A stretch of 41,011 nt of DNA from an uncultured Prevotella sp. (GTDB taxonomy: Bacteria; Bacteroidota; Bacteroidia; Bacteroidales; Bacteroidaceae). Where the stretch lies: assembly GCA_900322035.1 (NCBI GenBank), contig ONYL01000015.1:1-41011 (forward strand), given 5' to 3'. Of the stretch, positions 7,506 through 16,021 are shown piece by piece (within the stretch, counting starts at the first letter, position 1; each line of letters begins with the position of its first letter). Made by a program: the position numbers and the translations under genes. Under the pieces are notes generated by a model. The model saw only the letters and a list, made by a program, of their open reading frames with translations. It was not told where the DNA came from and did no database searches.

Positions 7506-8825
7506 TCAAGCTTCGACGAGGGCCACCAGTCGGTCGGCCTCATCTTTGGTGCGCTGTTCGGTAACGGCAAAGAGAATCTTGTCTTCATCTACCTTCAGGC
7601 CGCCAAAAAATCCATTGTCTTCCCAACGCTTTTGCAGTGCGTCAACGTCACCGTCGTAGCTGAGGAGGAATTCGTTGAAGAAAGGCTTTTCGTAAACCAG
7701 TTTGAAGTGTCCGGTCTTTACCAACTTTTCTTCAAGGTAGTGGGCACCATTGAAACTGAGCTGGGCTGCTTCTTTTATGCCCTGTTTGCCCATAATGCTG
7801 CAATAGATCGTAACCCAGAGGGCCATCAGACTCTCGTTTGAACAAATGTTGCTCGTAGCTTTCTGCCGGCGAATATGCTGCTCGCGAGCCTGTAGTGTGA
7901 GCACAAAGCAACGCTTGCCATCCTGGTCAACGGTTTGCCCAACGATACGACCTGGCATTTTGCGCATGAGCTTCTCTGTGCAGCACATGTAGCCTACGTA
8001 GGGACCACCCCATGCCATAGGTACGCCAAGACTCTGACCGTCGCCAACGGCAACGTCGGCTCCCCACTCTCCTGGAGTCTTCAGTATCGACAGGTCAAAC
8101 GGATTGGCATTCATCAGGAATAGTGCTTTCTTCTCGTGGCAGGCATCGGCATATCCGCTATAGTCCTCAACGATTCCGAAGTAGTTGGGTTGCTGTACAA
8201 GAACTCCTGCTACACCGCCTTCATCCAATTTGGCCTTCATAGCCTCAAATGAGGTCACGCCGTCTTTGGCAGGTATCGTCTCCAATTCGACGCCATGGAA
8301 GTGGGCATATGTGCGGATGACCAGCATGATTTTGGGGTCGATGGTTTCGGAGATTAATACTTTGTGGCATTTACGGCTTGCATTGCTTGCCATCATCACA
8401 GCCTCAGCCGTAGCTGTGCTGCCGTCGTACATACAGGCATTACTGATTGGCATCTGTGTGAGATTGCACATCATTGTCTGATATTCAAAGATGTAATGCA
8501 GTGTGCCTTGAGAAATCTCAGCCTGATATGGAGTGTAGCTTGTGAGGAACTCTGAACGCTCAACAAGGCTCGGAATCACAGCTGGCGTGTAGTGGTCGTA
8601 GACACCAGCACCTGTGAAGCAGGTGAGTTGTTGGTTGCTCTTTCCCAGTTCGTTGAAGAAACGGCGAATCTCTATCTCGCTCTTTTCATCAGGAAGATTG
8701 TATTCGTGCCGAAACCGAATAGCCTCAGGAATCTCGGCGTAGAGTTCGTCGAGATTCTTGAGACCACATTTGTTCAGCATTTCTTGAATATCTTCCTCGG
8801 TTTGTGGAAAATATTTATAAGTCAT
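7506..8825 (-). CDS. gcvPA: Glycine dehydrogenase (decarboxylating) subunit 1
   Basis: N-terminal half of the split P protein, 439 residues, starting MTYKYFPQTEEDIQEML. Family signatures include FTGAGVYDHYTPAVI, YTPYQAEISQGTLHYIFEYQ (rough residues 90-115) and the C-terminal TSNICSNESLMAL. It lacks the PLP lysine, which resides in GcvPB, and works only as a heteromer. It is 48 bp downstream of gcvH and 36 bp upstream of gcvPB in one leftward operon. Length and motifs are normal. Confidence 0.96.
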   Translation of the reverse strand: MTYKYFPQTEEDIQEMLNKCGLKNLDELYAEIPEAIRFRHEYNLPDEKSEIEIRRFFNELGKSNQQLTCFTGAGVYDHYTPAVIPSLVERSEFLTSYTPYQAEISQGTLHYIFEYQTMMCNLTQMPISNACMYDGSTATAEAVMMASNASRKCHKVLISETIDPKIMLVIRTYAHFHGVELETIPAKDGVTSFEAMKAKLDEGGVAGVLVQQPNYFGIVEDYSGYADACHEKKALFLMNANPFDLSILKTPGEWGADVAVGDGQSLGVPMAWGGPYVGYMCCTEKLMRKMPGRIVGQTVDQDGKRCFVLTLQAREQHIRRQKATSNICSNESLMALWVTIYCSIMGKQGIKEAAQLSFNGAHYLEEKLVKTGHFKLVYEKPFFNEFLLSYDGDVDALQKRWEDNGFFGGLKVDEDKILFAVTEQRTKDEADRLVALVEA

Positions 8826-8873
8826 TATGATTGCTGTGTTAGTTCGGTTGTAAGTCAGGTCTTGGATTGAGGC

Positions 8874-9254
8874 TTATGCTTCAATCATCTTCTTGTAGGC
8901 TTCTGCATCCATCAAGCCGTCGAGCTCTGACTTGTCTGAGAGCTTAACCTTGATGATCCAGTTGGCAAATGCATCTTGATTGATAAGTTCTGGCTTATCT
9001 TCAAGTTTTTCGTTCACCTCTACAACGGTTCCACTGACGGGAGAGTTGAGGTCGCTGGCGGCCTTAACACTTTCCACAGCACCGAATTCCTCGTCTGCTG
9101 CTACTTCGTCATCCACCTCAGGCAGGTCAACGTAGACGATATTGCCCAATTCTTTCTGAGCGTAATCAGTGATGCCAATGTAGGCTTCATCGCCTTCTAC
9201 CTTTACATACTCGTGTGACTTACTATAGAAAAGTCCTTCCAATACTTTTGTCAT
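8874..9254 (-). CDS. gcvH: Glycine cleavage system H protein
   Basis: A 126-residue lipoyl carrier that shuttles the aminomethyl intermediate between P, T and L proteins. The lipoylation site is Lys64 in FGAVESVKAASDLNSPVSG, a near-perfect match to the family. Normal length. It lies 88 bp downstream of gcvT with a hairpin in the gap and 48 bp upstream of gcvPA. The ligase that could attach its lipoyl group is encoded at the head of the same operon. Confidence 0.97.
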   Translation of the reverse strand: MTKVLEGLFYSKSHEYVKVEGDEAYIGITDYAQKELGNIVYVDLPEVDDEVAADEEFGAVESVKAASDLNSPVSGTVVEVNEKLEDKPELINQDAFANWIIKVKLSDKSELDGLMDAEAYKKMIEA

Positions 9255-9296
9255 AGCTTCTTATTTTTTAGTTATATTGTTTATGTTTCAGAATCC

Positions 9297-9334
9297 AAGG
9301 CCCCAGACTTCTTTAAGGAGTCCTTCGGGGCTTT
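9297..9334 (-). promoter_or_regulatory. Intercistronic hairpin between gcvT and gcvH
   Basis: AAGGCCCC (9297-9304) pairs with GGGGCTTT (9327-9334) with one wobble; an inner GACT/AGTC pairing shortens the loop. It starts 9 bp past the gcvT stop. It could be a processing or stability element that raises GcvH relative to GcvT, or a weak terminator. Confidence 0.45.
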
Positions 9335-9342
9335 GAGAATAA

Positions 9343-10431
9343 TTACTTATGATAATGTTTGTCGTAGAATTTCTTCTTGACCACCGTTCCGGGGAAGGTC
9401 TTCTTTCGGATTTGGATCTCAACCTTGTCGCCCAATTTTATAGAAGCGTCGACCAAAGCCACTGCACAACTCTTGTCGACAGAAATCAGTCTGTAACCTG
9501 TAGTCACGTATCCAACTTCCTTCCCGTCTTTCAGCACCATGTAACCATGGCGGGGTACGGCATGTCCTTCGAGTTCGATACCTCTCAGACGCTTTTCCGG
9601 GCCTTCTGTTTTCTGCTTAAGCAAAGCTTCCTTTCCAATAAATTCAGGCTTGTCGAATTTTACGAACATGCTCAGTCCGGCCATCACGGGTGTAATGTCC
9701 TTAGACAGCTCGTCGCCATAGAGTGGCAGACCCACTTCAAAGCGAAGAGTGTCGCGGCAACCTAAGCCGCAGGGTGCGCAGCGCTTGCTGGCCATCAGTT
9801 TGTCCCACTGCCTGACGATGAAGTCATGAGAGCCGTAGAGCTCAAAACCATCTTCACCCGTGTACCCTGTACGGGATATGATAATCTCTTCTCCATCCTT
9901 CTGTAAGGTCTTGACTTCGTAGAATTTCAGTTCTGCACATTCAATTCCCAACACTTCGGTCACCACGCTTTCGGATTCTGGACCCTGGATGGCAAGCTGG
10001 CCGTAATAGTCGCTCTTGTGTTCAATCGTGACATTGAACCCCTCTTTATGTCCCATGATCCATTCTACATCCTTGTCGATATTGGCAGCGTTGATGGTCA
10101 GAAGAAACAAGTCTTCTCCCAACTTGCAGATGCACGTATCGTCGACTGTGCCGCCATCCTCATAGCACATCATGCCATAGATGACTTTACCAATGCCCAA
10201 TCCTCTGACGTCATTGGTGAAGATATGGTTGACAAATTTCTCTGCCTCAGGGCCGCTCACGAAGACCTCTCCCATGTGTGACACGTCAAAAACACCGCAA
10301 TGCTGGCGAACAGCATTGTGTTCTTCTATGATAGAAGTGTACTGAATAGGCATGTCGAAACCGCCAAAAGGCTGCATCAAGGCTCCTAAAGCCACATGCC
10401 GGTCGTAAAGACAAGTTCTTTTATTTTCCAT
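9343..10431 (-). CDS. gcvT: Aminomethyltransferase (glycine cleavage T protein)
   Basis: A 362-residue tetrahydrofolate-dependent enzyme that releases ammonia and forms 5,10-methylene-THF from the aminomethyl-lipoyl H protein. The start MENKRTCLYDRHVALGA leads into FGGFDMPIQY and GVFDVSHMGE, both hallmark segments; SRTGYTGEDGFE and LGCRDTLRFEVGLPLYG follow. I chose 10431, where the gene overlaps the end of lplA by 11 bp; the frame is open 11 codons further upstream but those residues are non-family. Normal length. Confidence 0.96.
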   Translation of the reverse strand: MENKRTCLYDRHVALGALMQPFGGFDMPIQYTSIIEEHNAVRQHCGVFDVSHMGEVFVSGPEAEKFVNHIFTNDVRGLGIGKVIYGMMCYEDGGTVDDTCICKLGEDLFLLTINAANIDKDVEWIMGHKEGFNVTIEHKSDYYGQLAIQGPESESVVTEVLGIECAELKFYEVKTLQKDGEEIIISRTGYTGEDGFELYGSHDFIVRQWDKLMASKRCAPCGLGCRDTLRFEVGLPLYGDELSKDITPVMAGLSMFVKFDKPEFIGKEALLKQKTEGPEKRLRGIELEGHAVPRHGYMVLKDGKEVGYVTTGYRLISVDKSCAVALVDASIKLGDKVEIQIRKKTFPGTVVKKKFYDKHYHK

Positions 10432-11134
10432 AGATAAATTTTGGTTGAAGATATTCTTGTTCAATTTGCTTAATTCCCTCCTCGTCTTTCTCGTTCAAAG
10501 TGTAGACCTTGTCGCACAAGTGCTCCTTGATACGTTTTCTGATTTCATGAAAACTCAAATCAGAAAAGTCTTTTAGCAGACAGATGCGCTGTCTGACGCT
10601 TTGAACACCATGCTTCGAGAGCTTTTGTTTTGAGGGTGTGATGGCATGGAGCATGTGTTCCATGTCGGTATCGTAGAGCAACGTGCCGTGAGCTATGATT
10701 TTTCCTGGCAGGTGATAGATGGCGTTTCCGCTTACCTTCCTGTCACCAATCATGATGTCATTGTGACCACTGGGGTGGACATTTTCCAGGCCAATACTCT
10801 CCAACGTCTCACTGATCATTTGCAGATAACGCTTGAAAGTCTCTTCTACGTTGTTCTCCGAGGTGATATAGGAAAGCATCACGTTGCTCATATCGGCATA
10901 AACGCACCCGCCTCCACTCTTGCGGCGAAAGAAGTTGATATGGTGTGATTTGCAGTATTCCAAATTAACTTCATTCTCGATTACTTGGTTTCTGCCGAAA
11001 ATCACTGTGGGCTCGACCTGCCACATGAAGAAATAATCGTCGCCTAAATTCAATGTCTTAGCGACGTATTCTTCCATAGCTAAATAAAAACTCAGCTTAT
11101 GGGGATTGTTTTGGGCAAGTTGTATATAAATCAT
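10421..11134 (-). CDS. lplA: Lipoate--protein ligase A family protein
   Basis: A 237-residue member of the BPL/LplA/LipB fold that attaches lipoate to lysines of carrier domains. Diagnostic motifs are RRKSGGGCVYAD at 70-81 and GDRKVSGNA at 130-138, with Lys133 as the likely catalytic lysine contacting lipoyl-AMP. I chose the start MIYIQLAQNNPHK; the frame is open 15 codons upstream into the promoter. It heads the glycine cleavage operon, so GcvH is the probable substrate. It is shorter than E. coli LplA (about 340 residues), which may mean that the C-terminal accessory domain is absent or encoded elsewhere. An octanoyltransferase role is possible. Confidence 0.88.
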   Translation of the reverse strand: MIYIQLAQNNPHKLSFYLAMEEYVAKTLNLGDDYFFMWQVEPTVIFGRNQVIENEVNLEYCKSHHINFFRRKSGGGCVYADMSNVMLSYITSENNVEETFKRYLQMISETLESIGLENVHPSGHNDIMIGDRKVSGNAIYHLPGKIIAHGTLLYDTDMEHMLHAITPSKQKLSKHGVQSVRQRICLLKDFSDLSFHEIRKRIKEHLCDKVYTLNEKDEEGIKQIEQEYLQPKFIYGK

Positions 11135-11167
11135 AATGTTAGCAGGTTCCGTTTTGATAACTGATTG

Positions 11168-11199
11168 CAAATATAGCAAATTCTATTTTAACGGGCAAA
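11168..11199 (-). promoter_or_regulatory. Promoter of the glycine cleavage operon
   Basis: Minus strand TTTG (11199-11196), a 20-bp spacer, then TATATTTG (11175-11168): a consensus Bacteroidetes promoter. The leader to the lplA start is only about 25-30 nt, leaving no room for a glycine riboswitch. Confidence 0.8.
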
Positions 11200-11653
11200 A
11201 TATTTCAACTAATTTTTCTTTGATTTTCTTTCTTTTTGTAAGCGTGTAATGTAGTCTTGTTTATTCTCACATGGTTGTAGAAGCAAAAAAGCTCAGAGTG
11301 GGAATGAATTATTGTCTATTTGGCAATGTGATCTCTCATTTATGGCTACTCACGAGAGGAGCCATTTGCAGGCCTGCGGGATTGCAGTTGGAAACCTGCG
11401 GGATTGCAGTTGGAAACCTGCGGGATTGCATATGGAAACCTGTGGGATTGCATATGGAAGCCAGCTGGATTGTTTTTGTCAGCTGGATTGTATTCGCGAT
11501 GTTCAAAAGATGATTGCTCCAAGCCTTATAGATGAAGCCATGTATCGAGGCGGCAGAAAGTCCTTCTTGGCCATTTCGAGTTGGGCCGGGTGCATACACG
11601 TCTGTATGAAGTCCTATTTCTGAGTGCCAATATCGAGGAAAATATAGTTTTAT
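11200..11653. other. Intergenic region without a supported gene
   Basis: Between the divergent lplA and lipoprotein promoters lie about 450 bp with no convincing coding region. The frames crossing it are repeat artefacts. It holds a perfect 10-bp palindrome GCAGGCCTGC (11368-11377) that leads into the 22-bp tandem array listed separately. Confidence 0.6.
11373..11482. repeat. 22-bp tandem repeat, four good units plus a decayed fifth
   Basis: Units begin at 11373, 11395, 11417 and 11439 with the sequence CCTGCGGGATTGCAGTTGG+AAA; the first two are identical, the third and fourth change GCAGTTGG to GCATATGG. A fifth, degenerate unit spans 11461-11482, and an echo (GCTGGATTG) follows. The 22-bp length is not a multiple of three, so it is not a coding repeat. 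There are no spacers, so it is not CRISPR. Confidence 0.9.
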
Positions 11654-11684
11654 TTTGTGTTTTAAAAAAAAACATATACCTTTG
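11654..11684 (+). promoter_or_regulatory. Promoter of the lipoprotein gene
   Basis: TTTG (11654-11657), 19-bp spacer, TACCTTTG (11677-11684): full consensus match. It predicts a leader of about 140 nt before the ATG at 11833. Confidence 0.75.
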
Positions 11685-11832
11685 CCTTAAATTCCATACA
11701 TTCTATAAGGCCATGAGGTTGGCTGATAGGTGTGGGTGAGGCTTTGGTCATTTTCGATAATCATAGCGACAGTGACATAGAGAAGAGTCTATTGACCGTT
11801 AATCGGTACGACATATACTAATAGCACATGCA

Positions 11833-12645
11833 ATGAAACCGAAGTTTATATATGTATTAATGGCAAGTGTAATGCTCTTATGCTTGGCATCTTGTCGTCA
11901 TAAGGAACCTGCCTCCACAGCAACTAAGGTTCCTAAGGAAGATCTTGAGGCGAAAAAGCTGCTTCAGGGGGTCTGGATGAACGTGGACGATGAAACGGTT
12001 GTTTTCAAGGCCTATGGCGATACCATTTACTACCCCGATTCCACTTCTCAGCCCGTCTATTTCCAGATTTTATCTGATACCCTTGTCCTTCACTCTGCTA
12101 ATACAGCCCGGTATAAGATCGTCAGGCAGTCGGCACATGTTTTTGAATTTCGCAATGCAGCGGGTGATTTGGTTAGTCTTGTGAAAAGTGAGGACCGAGA
12201 GGATAACGAATACTTTAGCAAAGATCATCCCCTGCCGCTGAATACTGGTAAGCTCATTAAGCGGGATTCTGTACTCATTTATGGCAACGATCGTTATCAC
12301 AGTTATATACAAATAAATCCTACTACTTTTAAAGTGGTGAAAGCCAACTACAGTGATGAAGGTGTTGAGGTGGACAACGTCTATTATGACAACATCATCC
12401 ACGTCAGTCTTTATCGTGGAGATTATTGCCTGTTCTCCCGGGATTTTAAGAAGAAGGATTTCTCTCGTGTGGCTCCAAAGGATTTTATTCGCCAGGGGAT
12501 TCTTAATGATATCAGGCTTATTGGCATGACACCGTCAGGAACGCATTTTCAAGTTTCCATCGTGATGCCCGACTCTTTCAGCAGTTTCCTCATCGACCTG
12601 CTCGTTGATTATAGAGGACGATTGAAAATGAGTGTGAGAAACTAA
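11833..12645 (+). CDS. Lipoprotein, probable DUF4738 family
   Basis: A 270-residue protein with a lipoprotein signal: hydrophobic segment then LASC with Cys21 as the lipidation site, followed by Arg-His-Lys. It should be anchored in the envelope, inner face of the outer membrane or surface. The mature part is beta-rich and Asp/Tyr-rich without enzyme motifs. Segments such as NVYYDNIIHVSLYRGDYCLFSRDF and the following FSRVAPKDFIRQGILNDI remind me of the uncharacterised Bacteroidetes DUF4738 family; that is from memory and tentative. It is monocistronic, with its own promoter and a strong terminator. Function unknown. Confidence 0.75.
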   Translation: MKPKFIYVLMASVMLLCLASCRHKEPASTATKVPKEDLEAKKLLQGVWMNVDDETVVFKAYGDTIYYPDSTSQPVYFQILSDTLVLHSANTARYKIVRQSAHVFEFRNAAGDLVSLVKSEDREDNEYFSKDHPLPLNTGKLIKRDSVLIYGNDRYHSYIQINPTTFKVVKANYSDEGVEVDNVYYDNIIHVSLYRGDYCLFSRDFKKKDFSRVAPKDFIRQGILNDIRLIGMTPSGTHFQVSIVMPDSFSSFLIDLLVDYRGRLKMSVRN

Positions 12646-12655
12646 ACAATACATG

Positions 12656-12690
12656 AAAAAGCCACTTGGGTTTCTGTCCAAGTGGCTTTT
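12656..12690. terminator. Bidirectional terminator between the lipoprotein and TPR genes
   Basis: GCCACTTGG (12661-12669) pairs with CCAAGTGGC (12678-12686), flanked by A-run on the left and T-run on the right, so it forms a canonical intrinsic terminator on both strands for the two convergent genes. Confidence 0.9.
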
Positions 12691-12730
12691 TTGAAATAAG
12701 CTGCTGTTGTTTTCCTTCAAAAGCGCAACT

Positions 12731-14359
12731 TCATTTGTATTTTTTTATCAACTGGTCGGCTTTCTCTGCGGCTCCGTGTTCCTTTGCCTGTTGAAGAATG
12801 GACAGACCTTTCTGCTTGTCTCCGTTGAAAATAAATGACAGGCCTTTGATGAGATATAGGTCGCCATGGTCGGGAAATGCCTGTAAGCCTAAGTCGGCTG
12901 TCTGTATGGCTTTGTCATACATCTTCACTTGCATCTGCAATTGCGCCATCTCTGCATAATATTCGGGCACATTACGGTTGATGACAATGGCATGGGCAAT
13001 GTCGTTTAGGGCCTGTTGATATTGCTTCAACTTTAGCTCGCAGGCGTAGCGCATGTAGTAAAATTCATCGTTGGAGCGGCCCAAGGTGAGCGTGTCGTAG
13101 CGATTGTAGTCGGCAATAGCCTTGCGATAGTCACCCATCTCATCAAGCATTTGGGCACGGGCGAGAACGTATGGAGCCGAGGCATAGGTCAACGGGCGAC
13201 ATTCTACGGCACTGTCCAGAAGGCTAAGAATGTCCGACTTAGGGGCGTTTTGCATCTGCCGGCACATGGCTGCTTCGTAGAAAACTTCACCACTTTTGAA
13301 AGTTGTATCTTTCGTAAGTTCCATGAAGATGGCATACGACTTATCGTAGTTTTTCTTTGCAAATAAGGCTTGAGCTTCCAAATTCTTGTAGAGTGATAAT
13401 GGTCTCTCCTGGTAGGCTTTCTCTGTTTCGCTGATTACCTTATCGGCGTTCCATGAAGGATAGACGGAGTCTGGTTGATTGGTTATTTTTTGATAGACAA
13501 GCTTGGCATAGTTGTAGTGGGTTTCGTCCTTGGGCGTAGCCTTGCGTATACCTTCCTCCATGATGTTTGAAGCATCTTCATATTTGCCTGCCTGATAGTA
13601 GATGTTGCCCATCTGTTCATAGCCTTCTGGCGAAGCAGGGAACTTGAGAAGAAACTCCTGAGCGAAAGCTTCATGCCATGCTGCGTTGGATTGGTCGGCG
13701 GAGAGATACAGTGCGAGAACCGCATCGTCGTGCTTGTCGGGAAGTGCAGGTCTTATCCCACAACTTTTTAATACTGGGTCGTTGAGACTCAGTCCGCTGG
13801 CCTTGAATTCGTTGGTACAAGCGGCATCCGTGGCCGATCCGCTACCCGAAGCAGCGTACATACCGATTACCTTTCCTTGTTTGTTGATCACGGGGCAACC
13901 GTAAAAGTTGTTGTCTGCCATGGAAAGAGTATAGTAGTTGTACTGCTTGAACTTGTCGGCTGTACTGACTCTCATGCCTGCGCTCTTGCTTCCTACTACC
14001 GTGACGGCTTCCCCCGCAGAGGCGGCTGTGGAAGCGAGCTGCGCCGGGATAGAGGCAATCTTAGTGTTGAACCGGCAAATATCATATATTTCGTTGGCTC
14101 CAATGAGACTTGTTACTTCCGCTTTCTTCCCGTTGGTTTCTGTGATGACGGCTTTGTAGGCACCTACAAAAGGCTTCCACGGGGCAACGGCCTCTCCTTT
14201 GTTATCGATAAAGAATCCGTTGCAGCGGCTCAGAATACTTCCATCCTTTTTATAAGTGGTAAGCTGGAATACGGATTTTGCAGCTTGCTGTGCGCTTACA
14301 GGAAGACTACACAGCAGGATGAAAATCGCGATGAGGTGGTTTTTGATGTGTATCATCAT
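12731..14359 (-). CDS. Secreted protein: degenerate trypsin/HtrA-like domain plus TPR repeats
   Basis: A 542-residue protein with a Sec signal peptide (about 1-23, ending VSAQ). Residues ~28-205 look like a trypsin/HtrA-fold protease: GFFIDNKGEAVAPW matches the strand before the catalytic His, YDICRF the Asp strand, and NFYGCPVINKQGKVIGM the Ser loop. The His position is occupied by WKPF (61-64) and the Ser position by Tyr153 in FYGCP, so only the Asp (93) remains; it should be catalytically dead. Residues ~215-540 contain multiple tetratricopeptide repeats. It probably acts as a periplasmic scaffold or binding protein. It starts 9 bp after recN and is the last gene of the dnaN-side cluster. 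The fold call is from pattern matching, not a search. Confidence 0.75.
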   Translation of the reverse strand: MMIHIKNHLIAIFILLCSLPVSAQQAAKSVFQLTTYKKDGSILSRCNGFFIDNKGEAVAPWKPFVGAYKAVITETNGKKAEVTSLIGANEIYDICRFNTKIASIPAQLASTAASAGEAVTVVGSKSAGMRVSTADKFKQYNYYTLSMADNNFYGCPVINKQGKVIGMYAASGSGSATDAACTNEFKASGLSLNDPVLKSCGIRPALPDKHDDAVLALYLSADQSNAAWHEAFAQEFLLKFPASPEGYEQMGNIYYQAGKYEDASNIMEEGIRKATPKDETHYNYAKLVYQKITNQPDSVYPSWNADKVISETEKAYQERPLSLYKNLEAQALFAKKNYDKSYAIFMELTKDTTFKSGEVFYEAAMCRQMQNAPKSDILSLLDSAVECRPLTYASAPYVLARAQMLDEMGDYRKAIADYNRYDTLTLGRSNDEFYYMRYACELKLKQYQQALNDIAHAIVINRNVPEYYAEMAQLQMQVKMYDKAIQTADLGLQAFPDHGDLYLIKGLSFIFNGDKQKGLSILQQAKEHGAAEKADQLIKKYK

Positions 14360-14368
14360 TATGTTTGT

Positions 14369-16021
14369 TTATTTTAAAAGTTCTTTGGCATTTTCAATAG
14401 CAGCGTTTGTGATGTTGCTGCCACTAAGCATTTGGGCGATTTCCTCCACCCGCTCAACATGGGTGAGCAGATGCATATGACTTTGTGTTCCGTTGGGCGT
14501 CTCTTGCTTTTCCACTTTATAGTGGTGTTTGCCCATGGCTGCGATTTGTGGCAAGTGGGTAATGCTGATGACCTGGCGGTTGTTGTCGCCCATCTCACGC
14601 ATAATCATGGCCATTTTCTCGGCGACATGTCCACTCACGCCCGTATCGATCTCATCGAAGATAATGGTTGGCAGCTTGACGGCCGAACTGATGATGGCCT
14701 TGATGGACAGCATCACTCGTGCAATCTCTCCACCCGAGGCAACATCGGCTACAGGTTGCATTGGCGTGCTCTTGTTGGCGCTGAAGAGGAAGCACACTTT
14801 GTCTCCACCTGCAGCGGTGAGTTCCTGTGGCTCAATTTGAATATTAAACCTAACGTTCGGAATGCCAAGAGGTTGAAGCCGAACCTCCATTGATCTGCGT
14901 ATTTCCTCTGCAGCCCGACGTCTGACGTTGGTAAGTTTATTTGCTGCTTTCTTGCAGGCTGCCAGGGCCTCGTCCACTTTTGTCTGTTGCTGCGACAATG
15001 CCTCCTCGCTGTTGTCAATTCGGTTAAGCTGTCCAGCCAGACCGTCACGCTCTGCAATGAGTTCACTGATTGTCTCTTTATGAAACTTTTGTTCTAAACT
15101 GTAGATCAAGTCCAGTCGTTCTGATTTTCTTTGGTAGTCAGCAGGATCAAACTCTACGCTTTCCAGCGCGTTTTGAATCTCGTTGGCGATATCTTTCAAT
15201 TCGATGTAGCAGCTGTCGAGGCGATCGTTGAGTTCCTTGATGTCTGGGTACAATTCGATTATTCTTTGGAGTGTCGAGCAGGCTTGGTGCACCTTGTCTA
15301 CCGCCCCAGAATCTTCAGTGGAGAGAATTCCGTCAGCTTCAAACAGAGCTTGCTTGATTTCTTCAACATGGCTCATCGTGCTGACTTCTTTTTCCAATTG
15401 CTCCTGCTCTCCGTCGGAAAGTTCTGCTTGGGAGAGCTCCTGCAACTGAAAGCGCATGAACTCTTCCTGCTCTCTGTTGGCAGAGATTTCTGCCTGAAGC
15501 TGCTTGAGTTGCCGTCTGGCCTCTTGCCATTTGAAGAACAGCGACTGATAGGCTTCCAGCTCTTTCTTGTCGTTGGCTACGATGTCTACAACGTTCAATT
15601 GGAAATCATCTTTCTGCAGCAATAGGTTCTGATGTTGGGAGTGGATATCTATGAGGTGCTCGCCCAACTCTTTCATTGTGGCTACAGTGACGGGCTGGTC
15701 ATTGATGAACCCCCGGCTTTTCCCGCTGCTGTTTACCTCCCGTCGAATGATGCATTCGTCTTCGTAGTCGATGTCGTTGGTTTCGAAAAATGCACGCATG
15801 TCGTAGCGACTCAAGTCGAAATGAGCTTCAACGACACATTTGCGCTCTCCTTGCTTTATCTGCCGTGCGTCAGCCCGGTTGCCTAACAACAGCCCGATAG
15901 CACCGAGAATGATGCTCTTTCCTGCGCCTGTCTCACCCGTTATCACAGAAAACCCTGGATAAAAAGGAATATCGAGCTCATCAATGAGCGTGAAATTCTT
16001 GATATATAGTTGTTTGAGCAT
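14369..16021 (-). CDS. recN: DNA repair protein RecN
   Basis: A 550-residue SMC-like ATPase acting early in double-strand break repair by recombination. The Walker A motif GETGAGKSIILGAI is at about residues 30-43, a long central coiled coil runs roughly 160-370, and the C-terminal ABC head has Walker B in IIFDEIDTGVSG preceded by the signature ASGGEIARVML. Length is normal. The start codon overlaps the porD stop by one base (TAATG), so translation is probably coupled. No damage-inducible operator was seen. Confidence 0.97.
   Translation of the reverse strand: MLKQLYIKNFTLIDELDIPFYPGFSVITGETGAGKSIILGAIGLLLGNRADARQIKQGERKCVVEAHFDLSRYDMRAFFETNDIDYEDECIIRREVNSSGKSRGFINDQPVTVATMKELGEHLIDIHSQHQNLLLQKDDFQLNVVDIVANDKKELEAYQSLFFKWQEARRQLKQLQAEISANREQEEFMRFQLQELSQAELSDGEQEQLEKEVSTMSHVEEIKQALFEADGILSTEDSGAVDKVHQACSTLQRIIELYPDIKELNDRLDSCYIELKDIANEIQNALESVEFDPADYQRKSERLDLIYSLEQKFHKETISELIAERDGLAGQLNRIDNSEEALSQQQTKVDEALAACKKAANKLTNVRRRAAEEIRRSMEVRLQPLGIPNVRFNIQIEPQELTAAGGDKVCFLFSANKSTPMQPVADVASGGEIARVMLSIKAIISSAVKLPTIIFDEIDTGVSGHVAEKMAMIMREMGDNNRQVISITHLPQIAAMGKHHYKVEKQETPNGTQSHMHLLTHVERVEEIAQMLSGSNITNAAIENAKELLK

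Noticed and set aside
11134-11168. Glycine riboswitch upstream of the gcv operon
   Set aside because: The predicted leader is about 25-30 nt, far too short, and no tandem aptamer-like sequence was seen between 11134 and 11400.
11271-11623. Open frames on both strands through the 22-bp repeat (80-103 codons)
   Set aside because: They arise because the repeat lacks stops in several frames; the period of 22 shifts frame each unit, and there is no plausible start context or homology.
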